A stretch of DNA of 62,000 nt. Origin: Lingula anatina. Lineage: Eukaryota > Brachiopoda > Lingulata > Lingulida > Lingulidae. Of the stretch, positions 24,176 to 37,949 are shown piece by piece. Below the pieces are notes generated by a model. It did not search any database and was not told the origin of the DNA. It worked only from the letters and a program-made list of their open reading frames with translations. Each line of letters begins with the position of its first letter. The stretch's first letter is position 1. Where the stretch lies: assembly GCF_001039355.2 (NCBI RefSeq), contig NW_019774158.1, positions 71,733 to 133,732 of the forward strand, written 5' to 3'. The translations under genes and the position numbers were made by a program.

Positions 24176-27100
24176 GGTACCAAGTGACAATACTGTCAGT
24201 TCTACACTAGAAATACAAAGATGTAAGTTTTAGTGATATCACATCTTGAGAATTTCCGTCTCAGATGGTGTTGGACAGTTTTTAGTCTATAACGACAAGA
24301 TATCATTCTAATTCAAAAAACGACAAAAAAATAATAATGGGTGGGATTGTAGTGTGCAAGCGCAACTGAGATGAGTTGTCAAAATACTTCTGTCACATCG
24401 AGTGGTATGCTGTACTGTTTCAGTCGGAACAGGCTCATTTCGAGAGATTCACAATTTCATAGCATGGTTTTATTTTATGTGTATAAAGTCTATGCCAGTT
24501 AAGAGGTGATTCAAAGGATTTTCTTGAATCAAATAATGGCCAAATCACAAGCAGGCACGTTTTCATAGAAGCATTTCACGGGTTGAGTTTAAGCATTTTA
24601 GATAACAGTTAAACAATGATACTGGTAAAGTAAATTCTAGTATATAAATCACCTTCATAGGCCTAGATAAGAAATTATCAGCACTGGTGAATTCTCTGCT
24701 TATGACCATAACAATTTATTGATGTTTTCCTAATAAACAAGACATGCTTCTCGGATCATTCATCTTCTAGATCACAAGAGTGTACACGTACCAGCAAACA
24801 CTATTAACACTTTTTTATCTTTTGAGATTTCACGCAAACACGGCGACCGTCAGCGTCAAATTTGTTAATTCTTATTATTCCTGCATGGCATGAAGTCGTT
24901 GAGATAGTCACTGTCCCACAAAATACGTGAAAACTGAAGTGCGATCATTTTATGCTTCTGTAAGGATTAATAAGAAGCGATTAATTTGATGTTGCACAAT
25001 TTTCCAGTTGTGCGAATATTTAATCTGTTCTATTAACTCAGTGGCAAATGGTCACGCTAACCTAATCAAGCTTTTGATTGTTCTACGCATGCGTGGTCTG
25101 CTCATGTCAGCGGCCAACTTTACCCAGGAGAAGAACTAGTCTGTTCCAGATTATATACCGCAATGTGATTTATAACCTCTCTCTCCCTATCTCTATCTTG
25201 CTATCTGCAAAATTTAACATCTCAATCCATACAATGCTACTTAGGACTGGTCAATCTTTAGCTTAACCAACTAAATGGCGCAATAGTATTGGTAAAGCAA
25301 TGAAACAAAAACGTTATGTAAAGTTATGAAAATAGAAAAAAGTGAAACACCAAGCATTTTTTTCAATTCTAAAGAGTTTCACTTTTTTGTAAGTTTTTTT
25401 TTATTTTACTTCCAACGACAAAGATAAAACAAGCAAAAAAAAAAAAGAATCATTATAAAGGGATTTTTATCTTGATGAAACTTAGCAACAAGCAAACATT
25501 TGTCTTTTCATATTTCAGTTTTGTCAAATTTACCTGGCACATTTTTAATTTGTTCAGTCAAATGCCTCATACATATATATATAGAGTCTACAAATAGCAG
25601 TGAAATCCTTACTAGAATGTCGTTTCACCATGGAATAGATATATGATTCTTATGTTGATCTTTTTACCCCATTTCAACCAAAATGATGAAGCTTATTTCA
25701 GTCACAGTTAAAAGTGAAAAGATTTTAAAACACATAAAACATATTTTTAATAACACATCAATTTGCTGTTTATCATAACCAAGCTATTGATCACAAAGGG
25801 CATCTTGCAATCCACAGAAATACGTGCAGTATGGTCGTGTGATATTGGTACCACATTAACGTCTTACAGCTGAAATATCAGTGACCACAACAATATGACA
25901 CAGCTTTCAACGTGGCAATATTAACCCATGTAAAGTTGCCAAAACGTCCGTCCAAATCTCTACTCTCACACAGGCCTCAAATGTTCGCCGTTGAAAAATG
26001 AGTTCACCTATACTTCCACTGTATGTTTCTAAGGTTAAATGAAGATCGAATGGCATAATTATTCTCATTAATCTCTATCAGCACTGAGTTCCGATAAAAT
26101 CTGTCATTTCCAATGGCACTTCAAATGAATGTAGAGTACTTTTGATCGGCTTCGTGATATAAAATGGTAAAGTCATTCCGAAAAGAAAAAAATGTCCATT
26201 AGGGTTGAATTTCCCTCAAATTGGTCCAAAAGCCTCACGTTCATATCCAAATGGTGAAGGTATTTCTATAATTAAAAAAATTCAGATATCCATGAACTCC
26301 CTTAACACAAAACGCTTGATAAGCCACTTCCAAAATACCCACATCCATATCACCCAGGTGAGTCAAAACCGCGAAGTTGTGATAGGCAAACGCGCTCCCA
26401 ATCACCCGCACCTGAACGTTAAATCGCGTGGAAATGACATTTTGTTTTCGACACCTTAACCAGTCGACCTTCGTTTTCTTTTCTATGAATTTTCAGGTCT
26501 TTATATTTTAATTCCGATAACGTTAAGCCTTACCAGAAGTCTAAATTATTCTCACCATAGAGAAAGTAGAAATCAAATGTTTGGATCTCTACATCAAGGA
26601 CTTTGATAATTACATGAACAATTGTTCCCTATTTCCCATTAGACTTTCTATTGTACGACGATTATTTATCGTGTATATGTCAAGTATGCATATCCACTGG
26701 TAAACAAACTGATAAAAAAAGCCAAAAACGATGAACTAACGTTAACCGGAAATATACATTTTGCAACTGGTTCCAGGTATTGAGATTCGTTTCCAATCAT
26801 CTTGGGTTATTTTGCAATCTCCTACACGATATTTGGTGAAGAGATAGAAAAGGAAGGCGGTGAAATGAAGGCCTGCTATATACACGTCAATGTAGCGGTG
26901 TTTTTAGTTTAGTAAAATGGCTGACGTAAGTAATATGACAAACGGTTATTTGCAGATTTGAATAAGAATACAATGTATCCTCAAAATACTTGTTTTTTTC
27001 TGTAAGACTTGGAAGATATTGCATGCATATTATTATTATCTATAAACTGCACATAAATGCAATCCTTGAGCTTCGTATGAAGCACGTGTGAAGAATAAGA

Positions 27101-28966
27101 ATAATAGAACTGAAATCAGAAGCAAAATATTTCCGTTTATACAGAGTCAACAGGTTCAAAGTATGATTTACGACAGCTTTGCCAGTTATCTGGTTGGCAT
27201 TAAAGCCAACTCCGCGTGCATCTCCAGTGTTCGCGAGAAGGCTGAAAACACTTAAAACATCTAAAAACGCGATTCTAACGTGTCAATCAGCTAATGGCGT
27301 TATCGTCAAAAGTCATCTCCCAAATTCTCTTATTCCAAAACGCCAAGCAATTCCATCGTGTTATCTGAACAATAGAAAGGGTTTTCATCAAAGGAGAGAT
27401 TTGAACGAACCTTCTTAATTAAGTTTTCACATTAATTATGTATCAAAAAACGGTTGCTTATTCAAGATTTATCTTTGATCTAAGTGCCTTGACTATCGAG
27501 AATGGAATCACACAGACAAATACATGTCCTTCTTTGTATTTTGTATCGATCGAACAGACCCAATTAATAAGATATTAACAGCAACAATTTACAAAAGACC
27601 ACCTGAAACCTTACAGTAAACCCCTCTTCTTGGTCAATGATTTATTTCAATGTTTTCTTTCTTCGAATCATTGATTATTATTATTATTTTATTTTTTTGC
27701 TTACAGACGGAGATTATTGTCTCCGATTCTTCCCCCAGCCACCCTTTACATCAAACCCACCCATCCATCACAATGGCGTCGAAAAACTGAAAAAATATAT
27801 ATTCATATGAGAAGTTTGTATTGAAGGCGTATGAAACAGTAGAGTTGCCTTTTTTCTTGCTATCGCTACACCTTCCCACGCCAAATGTTTGCAAACCAGT
27901 AGTTACGGAATAATTCTCCCCAGGAGCCTTGAAGAATACGCACCTAAGTCCAACGTCTAGTTAAGTCGTAATTGTGCTAATGGCGCTATCAATTACTGGT
28001 AGCTAATTAAGACGTTGATAAACCACACGGCCTTAGGTTAAAATGTGTTCGACTTCGTACTTGTATCGTCCCTTGTGTAGAGATAGTAGTGCTACACAGT
28101 TTAACGTTAAGCAGGGGCGGTTTAGGAACCTCACTTGGTGCTAATAACTAGTTTATGTCGAGGACACCCCTCAAATAATCAATTCTAGGAGAAAGATGGG
28201 GGGGGGGGGGAGAGGGAGAGTGGTGCATTAACGATCATTTAAAGCTACAGCATGTTAAGATACATATTAATGTAGCTTCCTAGTTTCACTAAGGTTGAAA
28301 TAAAAGCTAAAACGTGTTATTCAAGGGTGCAGAAATTGGTGGGGAATACTGCCATGACACGTTGGTCGTTAAGATTTACCATGGTGGTCCAAAAGGTCTG
28401 GCCGGAAAAAAAAAACGCTTAGAAATGAACATGCAATTCCATTTTTGCGAGTGTAAAATATTCGTAGTGTTATAAATCCCAAATGTCCCAAAGTAATTAC
28501 TTCTGGGTCTGCTTCATATTCCTTGCACACCATGTCATGATTTGAAGATTTAGACTGGAATTTTTCTCCTATCAGTGTCGTGAGTTGACCAGTCAATAGG
28601 AGCACTCAAGTTGGCGCCTAGTCTCTGGTGACTTGGACCGTTACTACCATGGAAAAGCTAGGAGAGCGTGAAAACGCACTGCTCAGCAATCGAGTCAATC
28701 CCTTCGAAAATGTCAGCTTGGGTTAAACAAGGTCAAATTAACCTTATAACCGGCAAAATAGCCCCTCCTATTATTAATAAGGTATTAATCCTTCCGAAAG
28801 GAACAACTTACAAAAAATTGGCACTTTAAGTGTGGTTAGCAGTCTTCAAAATTTATTATTGTAGACCTTTTAAAGCCAAAATCTGTAAACAGACACTACA
28901 CTCGCAATTATGGATATTGAGGGACAACTTATAGACTATGGCTGGATACGCCACAGGACCACCAGG
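24176..28966. other. Gene desert, middle part
   Basis: No gene, RNA or clear mobile element is visible. There is an A/T-rich stretch around 25300-25450, a G-run near 28198-28210, and several frames of 60-85 codons without recognisable domains. Confidence 0.55.
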
Positions 28967-29215
28967 GACATTGGCCCATTCACAATCAGTTGATCGGCAG
29001 ACTAACTAGTCTGCGGATCAAATATGGCGCACACTTGAAAGCAAGCTGCATAATTCCCTCACAATAATGTAATGTATTCCCTGCCTCCCACGCGCGCCGT
29101 CCCAACAGGGGCAGAGCTAATATATATCAGCACATGCTTTCAAGTGGGTCGCGCCATATTTGAACTTCGGACTAGCTAGGAGGCGGATCAACTGGTGGTA
29201 AATGCTCCCATTGAC
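28967..29215. mobile_element. Foldback / MITE-like element with about 60-bp inverted ends
   Basis: The left arm (28987-29043) starts CAGTTGATCGGCAGACTA and ends near CACTTGAAAGCA. The right arm (29135-29194) starts TGCTTTCAAGTGGGTCGCGC and ends GGCGGATCAACTG. They are inverted copies with a few substitutions and small gaps. Weaker pairing extends outward (CATTGGCCCATT against AATGCTCCCATTG), giving about 249 bp. The core of about 90 bp between the arms is unrelated and includes CCCACGCGCGCCGTCC. The left arm also contains the near-perfect palindrome GCAGACTAACTAGTCTGC. No coding capacity is present. I did not find an unambiguous target-site duplication. Confidence 0.82.
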
Positions 29216-31064
29216 ACTCACCATACATGTCCAGGTAAATGTTTCGAATTACATCAGGCTTTATATTCCATCATAAAGGAAAATTCGTTTGTTGACTAGA
29301 TTTCCATGACATGAAAAGAATATTTTTAGATGTTAGATAGAGATGAAAACACAAAAAGTGAGAGAAAACCCGAAATCACCATTTTAGGCGAAAACAAGGT
29401 GACCCCACCCCCTTTCATGTGTGCCAAGAAATACCGGGCGCCTAGCCATGGTTGAGAGACACAAAGCTGAACAACAGCCAAAGCCCTCAATGATTCATTT
29501 CACTATCTACACAAATATGTTAGTTATCAGTTGTACTCTGTTGACTCCAAAATAATGATATCTGCGCATCGCTATTCGGAGAAAATGGCAAAGCTATGAT
29601 TGGTTTCACGTGAGTAGATCTTGGCTAAAAATGCAAAGACGGAAACAACTCAAACAATAAGCAAAAACAATTAAAAGAAAGAAGCACAGTTATCAAAACC
29701 ATCATCAGATATAGTGATGAAGATATGGTACATACACATAATATATTATTCCATTTCCTCAGTATTTTAATAATCTTAAAACGTGGCTGAAGTCATTCAT
29801 TCTTCTAGGAAAAATACACAGAAGAGAATGAAACAATAGAATTTTAGCAACCCATTAAGAAAGTCTAACACCCGGAATCAGTGCGGTCTAAAGCATTGTT
29901 TGCAAAATAAATTAGTAAATAAATTAGTTATCGATCATGCAGTTGGTCTTTTCTTTGCTTGCAAGGATTTTTATAATTCGTCCAAGAGTCAGTAGACCTA
30001 TTTCATTTCATTTGAAAATGATAAGGCACAAATTTCATTGTCAAGCATGTCGCCGAAACCCTCTGGTTGAAAAGTATCGTCTGCTGGGTAAAAGAATATA
30101 TAAATATACAGAATGGTTAAAACGTGTAAGTTTCATTTACATTGGGAGGTCGGGACTGAATATCTAATTAAAAGATATCAAATATGAGTTCCCACCCTGA
30201 CTCTCCTCTTTCCCATCTCATTTATCGGCGGCACGTTAAAAAGGTTTTTGACGTCAACACCAAGAAAATTCTTACTCCACGTTTTGATAAGACTTCCCGT
30301 TTTCATCTTTTGAGATAGATCAAAGGTACGATAGGGGAAATATACTAGAAGCGATCCGAAACTAGCACGCATTGTATAAACAAAATCAAAGAGAAAGATT
30401 AACACAAACTAGTTCTAATTTCTACGCCGTTGTGTTAACTTGCAGTCGGAGAAATTGCGGTGATTTGCATGTTAATTGTATTTCTTCCGAAGTAGGAGCA
30501 TAAGAAAGCATTCTGAATCATCTCAAAAGGCTAGAGTTTAATTGTGGCAACCTTTCGTCAAATTAGAGGTAATATTAGTTCTCACAATAACATAAGTTAA
30601 TGATTATGAAAAATGTATCGTGTCTCTGATTGCCAGGATGGTGATCTGTTGGCCGTATGCAGATTGTTTCATTCAGATCATGATTTTCTGCAGTCATTAT
30701 TGCCATGAAAAATAGTTGTGTTAATTCGAAGTGAAAACTTCCGATGTGCTACGGCCAATTGTATTCTGAATATCATATAAAGACAGTATTATCCTGTGCA
30801 CATTTGTTGATATGTATTTTTCATCACATTGACGTCATGTATACTGCCCTCTTTCCCAGCCTTCACGTTGTTTATTTAGGTACCAGACTTCAATCCATTT
30901 TCCTTTGATTATTCTTTGATAACTAAGATTCATTTTTAATTTTTTTTATTTCACAAATTGGAAAGTTTTTGCCTTCGTTTCTGGTGCCATACGCAATATA
31001 GGGGTAAGTCCCTTAAATTATGCCCTTCGAAGTTACCACGGCGCTTCCTACGTCGTACATTTCT

Positions 31065-31107
<43 letters not shown>

Positions 31108-33123
31108 TTCTCCGATATTTCCGGGTGCCAGGTAGGCCTATTTTGTTAGACCCTTCTTATGTTTCTTTGTCTGATAACAGATCTTTATGTTGCGCACGTC
31201 AAATATCGACTTACTATATTTCTTATGTAAGAGTCCAAAAATGCCCCATATCTGTTCTGTGACAAACGCACTGCGCGTCAGTGTTTGATATTATCGTACA
31301 CTGTATCTTAATCTTTTGGTCAATTTTGCCCTGCCCACGTAAAAGATCGGTTTACTTTTCATGCTTTTGTAACGTACGAGTCCGAATACGGTCTACGTGT
31401 CAGTTATTGTATATGTTATTCAAGAGTGCGAAAGACGGATAGATATATAATTCACCTTCACGACTAGTGTTGTATCTGACTTTTGCACCGCTGTTCTTTC
31501 ATGTAGGCGGGAAGCACGTTGGCGTCTTTTCTTCTCGCCATCCTCCAAGGTAAAACGAAATACTTTGTAAAAGTGGACTGATAGCTTTGGTATCTCTAAA
31601 ATAAAAAAGCTGCACGTTAGTCTTGTTACCGTGTTTCTTTCACAAGGGACCGCATTCATATAGAGTATTATTTCCGATCAAATCTTCCAAGACAAAGGAA
31701 CTATTGTGATGACATCCATACTTATTGCATGTCTTGCAAAAAAGATATAATCGTGACTGAAATCTTATAGCTGCGAGCCAAGAATGACAAAGGAATTGAC
31801 TCGTGGCAAAACTCGTGAATCAGCCATCTGAATCTGATTAGACCGGTGAACAATCGGTTTATTGGCTCCATTGATCTCATCATAGGCGGAGACAACGAAG
31901 AGAGAAAGCAACAATTTGTTCTCTAATAGTACGCAAATATCAGGCGTTCGAAAACAATCCTTATTGACTGAAAACAAATTAGAAAGTCCTTAATGGTTGA
32001 GTAAGTTCAATTTTACGTGATCAACAAGCATCATGTCCAAATAATTTTTTCTATAACGCGTGTTTCCTTACATTGACTTCGCTCTTGAAAGCATCTGTGC
32101 GTAACGTAAAACATCACTAAGTATTCAAATTAGAGAAACAGGGTGTCGTAGAGCGAGTCTATTTGCAACATCCTCCCTTAGTGAAAATACACTATAAATC
32201 TGAACCGATTTTCAAATTCACTCCATTTTACAATAATAGACATTTGGTACGCTCTTAAAGGAACAGTAATTGGAATCAACCACAGATCGAAACAACATAA
32301 CAGATTTGTAAACGACGATGTGTCCGTGTTGGACGACTGAGAACGCGATCTACTCTGGTGGAATAGGAAAGAGCTGTACAACATTTTTGACCTGTCTATC
32401 CCAACGACTATGTCAGCTCTAAAGCTCTTTGTACATATTTGCCCAATTATTCATTTTTCTCAAATTCTTGAAATAACTAAATTGACCCCATTCCTACACA
32501 CACACACACGCGCGCGCACCGGAGTCGTTATTTGATCATAGGATCGTGTTCAATTATTCGGCGCAATGGCGAAATGGTAAAAATGCTTCACCCAGCCACA
32601 TAGGGCCGTCTCACTAAAACTTAAAACTGTTCTTCCTAGTAACATGACTTTTCGGAATATGCATGGCTTAAGACGCTTCAGATTAGACCACTCATACCAG
32701 TAAACGCATACCCCAGTGCGATGCTCTGTCTTATTGAAGTGTTAGATACATGGCCACTTACATACATTCATGCTCTCCTGGACAAGAAGAATATGTTCCA
32801 GCATGAATATCGCGACTTGAATATGGGTGGACAATTGCTCACATAAAAGTTTGAAAACGAAAGGCATTTAAATTTCTATCAGGGAAATTTTGAGACATCG
32901 GCACTTTTCCTTAACGGAATATGAATGTGTATAAACTTTAAAAAGTCGCCTTAAGCGTCTGTTCCGTCGTGTTTAGTACGATTGTAAAACAATTCTAATT
33001 GATTCCAATTGTTTCTATAAAATGGCATATAATGAATAACATTACACATTCGGTGTCATTGCTTGTGTCATTCTGACAGGATTATGTAGAATACCTTGCT
33101 TTTCATGGTAACAACAGAGAGGT

Positions 33124-33124
<1 letters not shown>
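29216..33124. other. Gene desert, with poly-T and small repeats
   Basis: No supportable gene. A 40-base T-run lies at 31067-31106 and a CA/CG alternating tract near 32497-32518. Short frames in this stretch look like chance. Confidence 0.55.
31067..31106 (+). repeat. Poly-T run of about 40 bases
   Basis: An uninterrupted homopolymer of T. It could be the antisense poly-A tail of an old retroposed copy, but no recognisable parent sequence is seen to its left. Confidence 0.9.
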
Positions 33125-33169
<45 letters not shown>

Positions 33170-33186
33170 TATACGAAATAGACGAC

Positions 33187-33229
<43 letters not shown>

Positions 33230-33309
33230 ATACGAAATAGACGACGATGAGAGAGAGAGAGAATTAATACGAAATAGACGACTATGAGAGAAGGAGAGAT
33301 AGAGAGAGA
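33125..33309 (+). repeat. Compound (GA)n array with embedded 23-bp unit
   Basis: Three GA runs are separated by near-identical copies of TATACGAAATAGACGACGAT (third copy TAATACGAAATAGACGACTAT). The organisation parallels the CT array at 1-312: a dinucleotide tract carrying a periodic unique insert. Confidence 0.95.
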
Positions 33310-33855
33310 ACCAGAGTCATTGGGTTACCATATCACACGAACTAAGAACTAATATAAAAATGTATACAATGCAAATGAGAGTGAATGCAAATAGGGAACA
33401 CGGAGTTATCCTGGTGTGTTTCCTTGATTAACTCCTAGGACCCAGTCGGGTGGATGAGAAATACGAAGTCAATTACCCGACCAACCGTGCTCGGCCAAAG
33501 TGAATAGAAAACAATACATTTGTCTGCTCATGCATGTCGCTTGATTGTCACTAAAAATACTACATTTACATATGGAAAACAAGTTGTTTTGTGAACATTC
33601 ACTGTACTGAAACTCCCACTTGGGTGAGTCCCTATTAAAGACAAACGTGGGCCAAATCGTCTACATCTTTTTCAATCGAATAAAACCATCAATTCAAAAA
33701 AGCCTTCTTATAGTGAACCAAAAAAAGACAAACAAATATTTTTCAAACAAACAAAGAGGAACCCTGATATAAAACGTATAAATGACACATCCACCTAGCA
33801 ACTACATACATTTGCTTTTTTCGTCCAAAACGTGCCCATGAAATATTTTGCAGGT

Positions 33856-33951
33856 GCTGAGCTTACTTACATGTACATGTAAGTCCCCGATTTTATTGTG
33901 CATCGAAATGTTCATCAATTCCGGCAATAAGTAAGCTCAGCTTTTATTGCC
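33856..33951. other. Nested inverted-repeat hairpin
   Basis: GCTGAGCTTACTTA (33856-33869) and TAAGTAAGCTCAGC (33928-33941) are a perfect 14-bp inverted pair with a loop of about 58 bases. A palindrome TTACATGTACATGTAA sits at the left arm. GGCAATAA (33923-33930) can alternatively pair with TTATTGCC just after the right arm. It could be the remnant of a foldback element or a structured RNA; no transcript evidence is visible. Confidence 0.75.
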
Positions 33952-34839
33952 ACATTTGGGACGAAGAAAGGCAAAATATGGTTGCATATATTAAGTTTAC
34001 TTTGTGTAAAAGGAGACAAAATACCAGGATTAATATTCTACTGAATAATCCTCGTTCTTGGAAATTCAACCCCCTTGAGTTATACATATACCTACTGTTT
34101 GCCCGTCATTGCCAGCTAATTACCACTCCCATCTTTAACTCAACGAAAGACCTGTTTTGTCAATTATACGTTCCGACAGTCATACAAAGAGCGCTCTAAA
34201 CCCAATGACATTCTGTATGCTATTTTCCCTTTTTGATGATAATTTAAGCTTCATTCATTTATTCATTGTACGATTCAGTCAATTCTTTGTATATTCAATT
34301 GTCTGTTGTAGCATGTATCTACAGTTTATCTATTATAAATCAGTCGATTTATCCCACAATTGGTTGGATGTGATGACAGCGAGAGTGAATCCAACGGCCT
34401 ATCGAGGTATTGGAAGTGGAAGCACGGTATCTCGTGCTTCAGTCACACTGCATTCTCTTGACTATGCACTGATGGAACTGTGACCGGAAAACCAGACGAT
34501 TGTTATCGTTGGCTTTCATCCTGTGATTCAAGTAAACAGATTTTCTATTGATATGGCGTCTTTCATTGCAATGGCATCGCGTGATAACGCCAAGTACTTT
34601 TACGTGGAAGTCAAACATTTCGTCTTACTTTACTATCATTTCTTCTGAATCAGTTAAACTACAATGGTATGATATCACAATGAAGCTTTTTTCCTTTTTC
34701 TTTGTTTAATAATATGAAAAAAACTTTTGATAACTTTTACTCCTGCATACCACAGAGGTCACAGTTAGATCTAAAGGGAATAGCGCCACTGTACGACGTA
34801 TATAACCCGCCTGTAACAGAACTACAAGACGATTATATA

Positions 34840-34990
34840 TTCTTATTTATTTATTCATTCATAAGTATTTATTTATTTATTTATTTATTCATTTATTTAT
34901 TTATTTATTTGTTTGTTTGTTTGTTCATTTACTTATTTGTTTGTTTGTTTATTTATATTTACATTTTTATTTATTCATTTGTGTTTGTAA
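34840..34990 (+). repeat. (ATTT)n/(GTTT)n microsatellite
   Basis: About 150 bp of tetranucleotide repeat alternating between ATTT, ATTC and GTTT units. The Phe/Ile/Tyr-rich open frame over it is repeat-derived. Confidence 0.95.
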
Positions 34991-36072
34991 GTATGTATAT
35001 TTAAGCTTGTTTACGTTTGCCAACCATTAACAGATCATGTTTACCATTATACGGGAAATTGAAAGACAAAATTCGTCTCCATCCATTGAATCGTTGCCAA
35101 AAAAGCCCTGTGCACTTTAAATGAATCCCGCCTACGCAGTCCCCCCCCCTCCTCCTCTGAACCTTAATCAGTAACACAACCCTAATCCAACCCTAATCTA
35201 AGCCCTAATCTATTAATGTGATAGCTTCATCAATGCGTGGGCCATGGAAGACTGGTCCTCAATGATGCCATGTTAAGTCAAAGTCGTTAACATCTAAAAA
35301 GAAATAATAATGTGTATACCATCGATAGTTAGAGACGCTCTAATAAACTGTAGGGTTAATTAATCCTACTACTTTAGTCTTTATACATTGGTCTTTAACC
35401 TGTAAGTACAACTCAATTAAAAATCAGTTCTTACACTAGCGTTGCAACAAGAAAAAAAGCAGCTTACAGAATCCGAACGTTAAATTAAACTCAGAGACGG
35501 CGTTCTCTGCTTTAAGCCTTCAAAACTTTGATCACTCATGTGTAACGTGTTAGGACATTTCTCCGGAACCTTTCCTCAATGGTCCACCAGAGGGAGGGGA
35601 AATGTACGCCGTTTTTTAAATCTATGGTCAATTTAACTCAGCACCGGGACCCACTTACCATTAGCGAGCGGCAGAATTCGAGCAGCCGCGAATGGCGCGA
35701 GATAGATTGATGTTTTCAGGTAACATTTTCAAAGTGGGCATCTGCTAACAAAGCATGTAATTAGGTCTATATTTCTCTTCGACACGGTCAACGGTTTGTC
35801 GCTGCGTAATGAAAATATAGCTTGAGTGGCGCTTCTGCGGGATGCCTATCGAACCCATCAGCTTCCCGAGCCCTGAGAGACCGATTTTTGAACGAAATAC
35901 AAAGCTTTATTGAAGTCAGTGTGCCTGCTAGTGGTGAACTGTTAAGAACACCATTAAACCCGGGGGAGGGGGCGTATAGCAGGGTTGATATTGGTTATTG
36001 GCATTCAATCGGCAATGTATGGAGAGGAGGCCCATATAATGACACCTGGATATGCTTTACCATGAAATGAAC

Positions 36073-36127
36073 CCTCTCTCTCTGTCTCTCTCTCTCTCTC
36101 TTTCTCTCTCTCTGTGTGTGTGTGTGT
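36073..36127. repeat. (CT)n(GT)n compound microsatellite
   Basis: About 40 bp of CT-rich repeat passing into seven GT units. Confidence 0.95.
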
Positions 36128-36710
36128 TTTATAATCATATCATTACATTTGTAGTGTTAATTGATTGTACATTAAACATTTAGTTTAAAAGTAATAAATT
36201 ATTTCCAACCCATCAAATTGTTTTGGTGTTGTCAAATGTGTTTAAATTCAATATATCATTTCATCATATTATAATGATATACCCGTGAAAGTTGTGAGTA
36301 AAATAAAATTTTAGTTTCAAGATTGATTGCGAAAATTACGCAACATAGATTTTACTGTTTTAAACATAAAGAAATTCAGTTATATTTGTTTACGCGTTAA
36401 ATGCCTTAAAGCTGTACTTAGAAACGTAGCTGGCTGCAAACATTCTAGGTTTGTGATGGTGTTAACAATGCATTATACAAAAACTGAGACTCAGCCTAGG
36501 TGGTTTTATAAACTGTCTAAAATGGGATTTCACCAGTGGCATACTGTATACAATATATAGTCATGCATGTGCAGGTCACAAAGATTTTGAAAATGAAAAA
36601 AATGATTTACGTCAGTTTGCATCACTCGAAGTTTCAATAAATAAAATCGAAATGGTATGCAGTCCGTCATGTTCCTTTGACTGTGGCCTTAAATGCGTTA
36701 GATGTGACAC

Positions 36711-36750
36711 GACGACGGCACAATTGCTTGCAACTGTCCACGCCGTCGTC
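36711..36750. other. Hairpin GACGACGGC / GCCGTCGTC
   Basis: A perfect 9-bp GC-rich inverted pair with a 22-base loop (ACAATTGCTTGCAACTGTCCAC) in otherwise AT-rich DNA. A short frame through it has a cluster of Cys (CSPSCSFDCGLKC), but nothing supports it as a protein. Confidence 0.5.
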
Positions 36751-37949
36751 TTCTCCAAGTTCTCGCATTCTGTGAACAGCAGAAAACAATGGCAGAACGT
36801 TATTTTCTGAAATACCGGCTACTAGTTACCCGGTTAACACAAAAAAACGAAAAGGAAAATGGTGATAAAAAATCCAAAGGAATGCACTTTGAGAGACATT
36901 GATGACTTGATAAAGCACATTATTTGGTGCAATAATGATAACAAGATATCTTCTTCAACAGGGATATTAAAAACAACAATCTAATTACTTTACGAAAATG
37001 TCCTACTCGGAGATAAGACAGAAGCACATCGAGGGCCTCAGAGTATCCAGCGAACAAAAGAGATAACAGTCCACTGTTATTATCACAAGAAAGCTAACAT
37101 TACAATCAAAATACGTGCAATCTGGCACTCTCTCCGTGTCGGCATTCCCTGCTATTGACAGGGGCATGGCATCTCCATCGCTACCTACATATTAGATATA
37201 ATTAAACACTGGTTGACAAAAAGGCTGTGTGCGATTTTGTCATGTATACTAGATTTAGCCGTTTTAGCACCTCATCAATTATATAAATTGTTTGATATTA
37301 GGGTGATTTGGCTGCAGTAATAACCGATATGTACTCACCATATTGCCCACTTTTATTAGATTTTGGAACGCTCAGTTTTTGTGCGCCAGCTCATTAAGTT
37401 CATCTCATTTTATTTAAATTGGTCAATTCGTGTTCCCGTCCTTATACCCCGAAGAATGCTCCACATGACACGAAGTTAATGTATTTGACTCAAAATCAGA
37501 ATTAATTAAGGGAACACAAGAAGGACGCGATTGACAGAGATTGCTAACACTCACACCCAGGACATGAAAACTTGAGCTTTGGATGATGTTTTCAGTTGTT
37601 TTGTGAGTTGCAATAATTTTAACAATCTTATGTACATGTATAATCGATTTTACTGGTTTAATTTTTTGTAATTTTTCACTAAATTTAGAAAATTGTTTGA
37701 TAAATAAAAAAATACAACTGCATCTCCCAGTGAGGATATTACATGTACATACACGCTGCATATTTGAAGATCGAAATAAAGAAAACAGTCAACTATGACA
37801 AACAGGAGAAAATAAGGCTGCTATTAAAACTGATCAAAAATCATCAATACGCTTTCAGCACCATACTATAAAACTTCACCACGACTAATTTCCATTGTTT
37901 TAACTCACGAGGTCGCCTTTAATAGAGATACCGAAACAATGTAATTGTC

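Larger units (their letters stand above)
35000..37900. other. Gene desert, upstream of Mnx
   Basis: No gene can be supported. A stretch at about 35171-35215 carries several degenerate telomere-like CCCTAA words. An 82-codon frame at 35822-36070 opens with TTG and has no recognised domain. A CT/GT microsatellite lies at 36073-36127 and a 9-bp inverted repeat at 36711-36750. Confidence 0.5.

Noticed and set aside
34702-35004. Hydrophobic 100-codon frame that could be read as a membrane protein
   Set aside because: Its Phe/Ile/Tyr/Leu content is produced by the ATTT/GTTT repeat.
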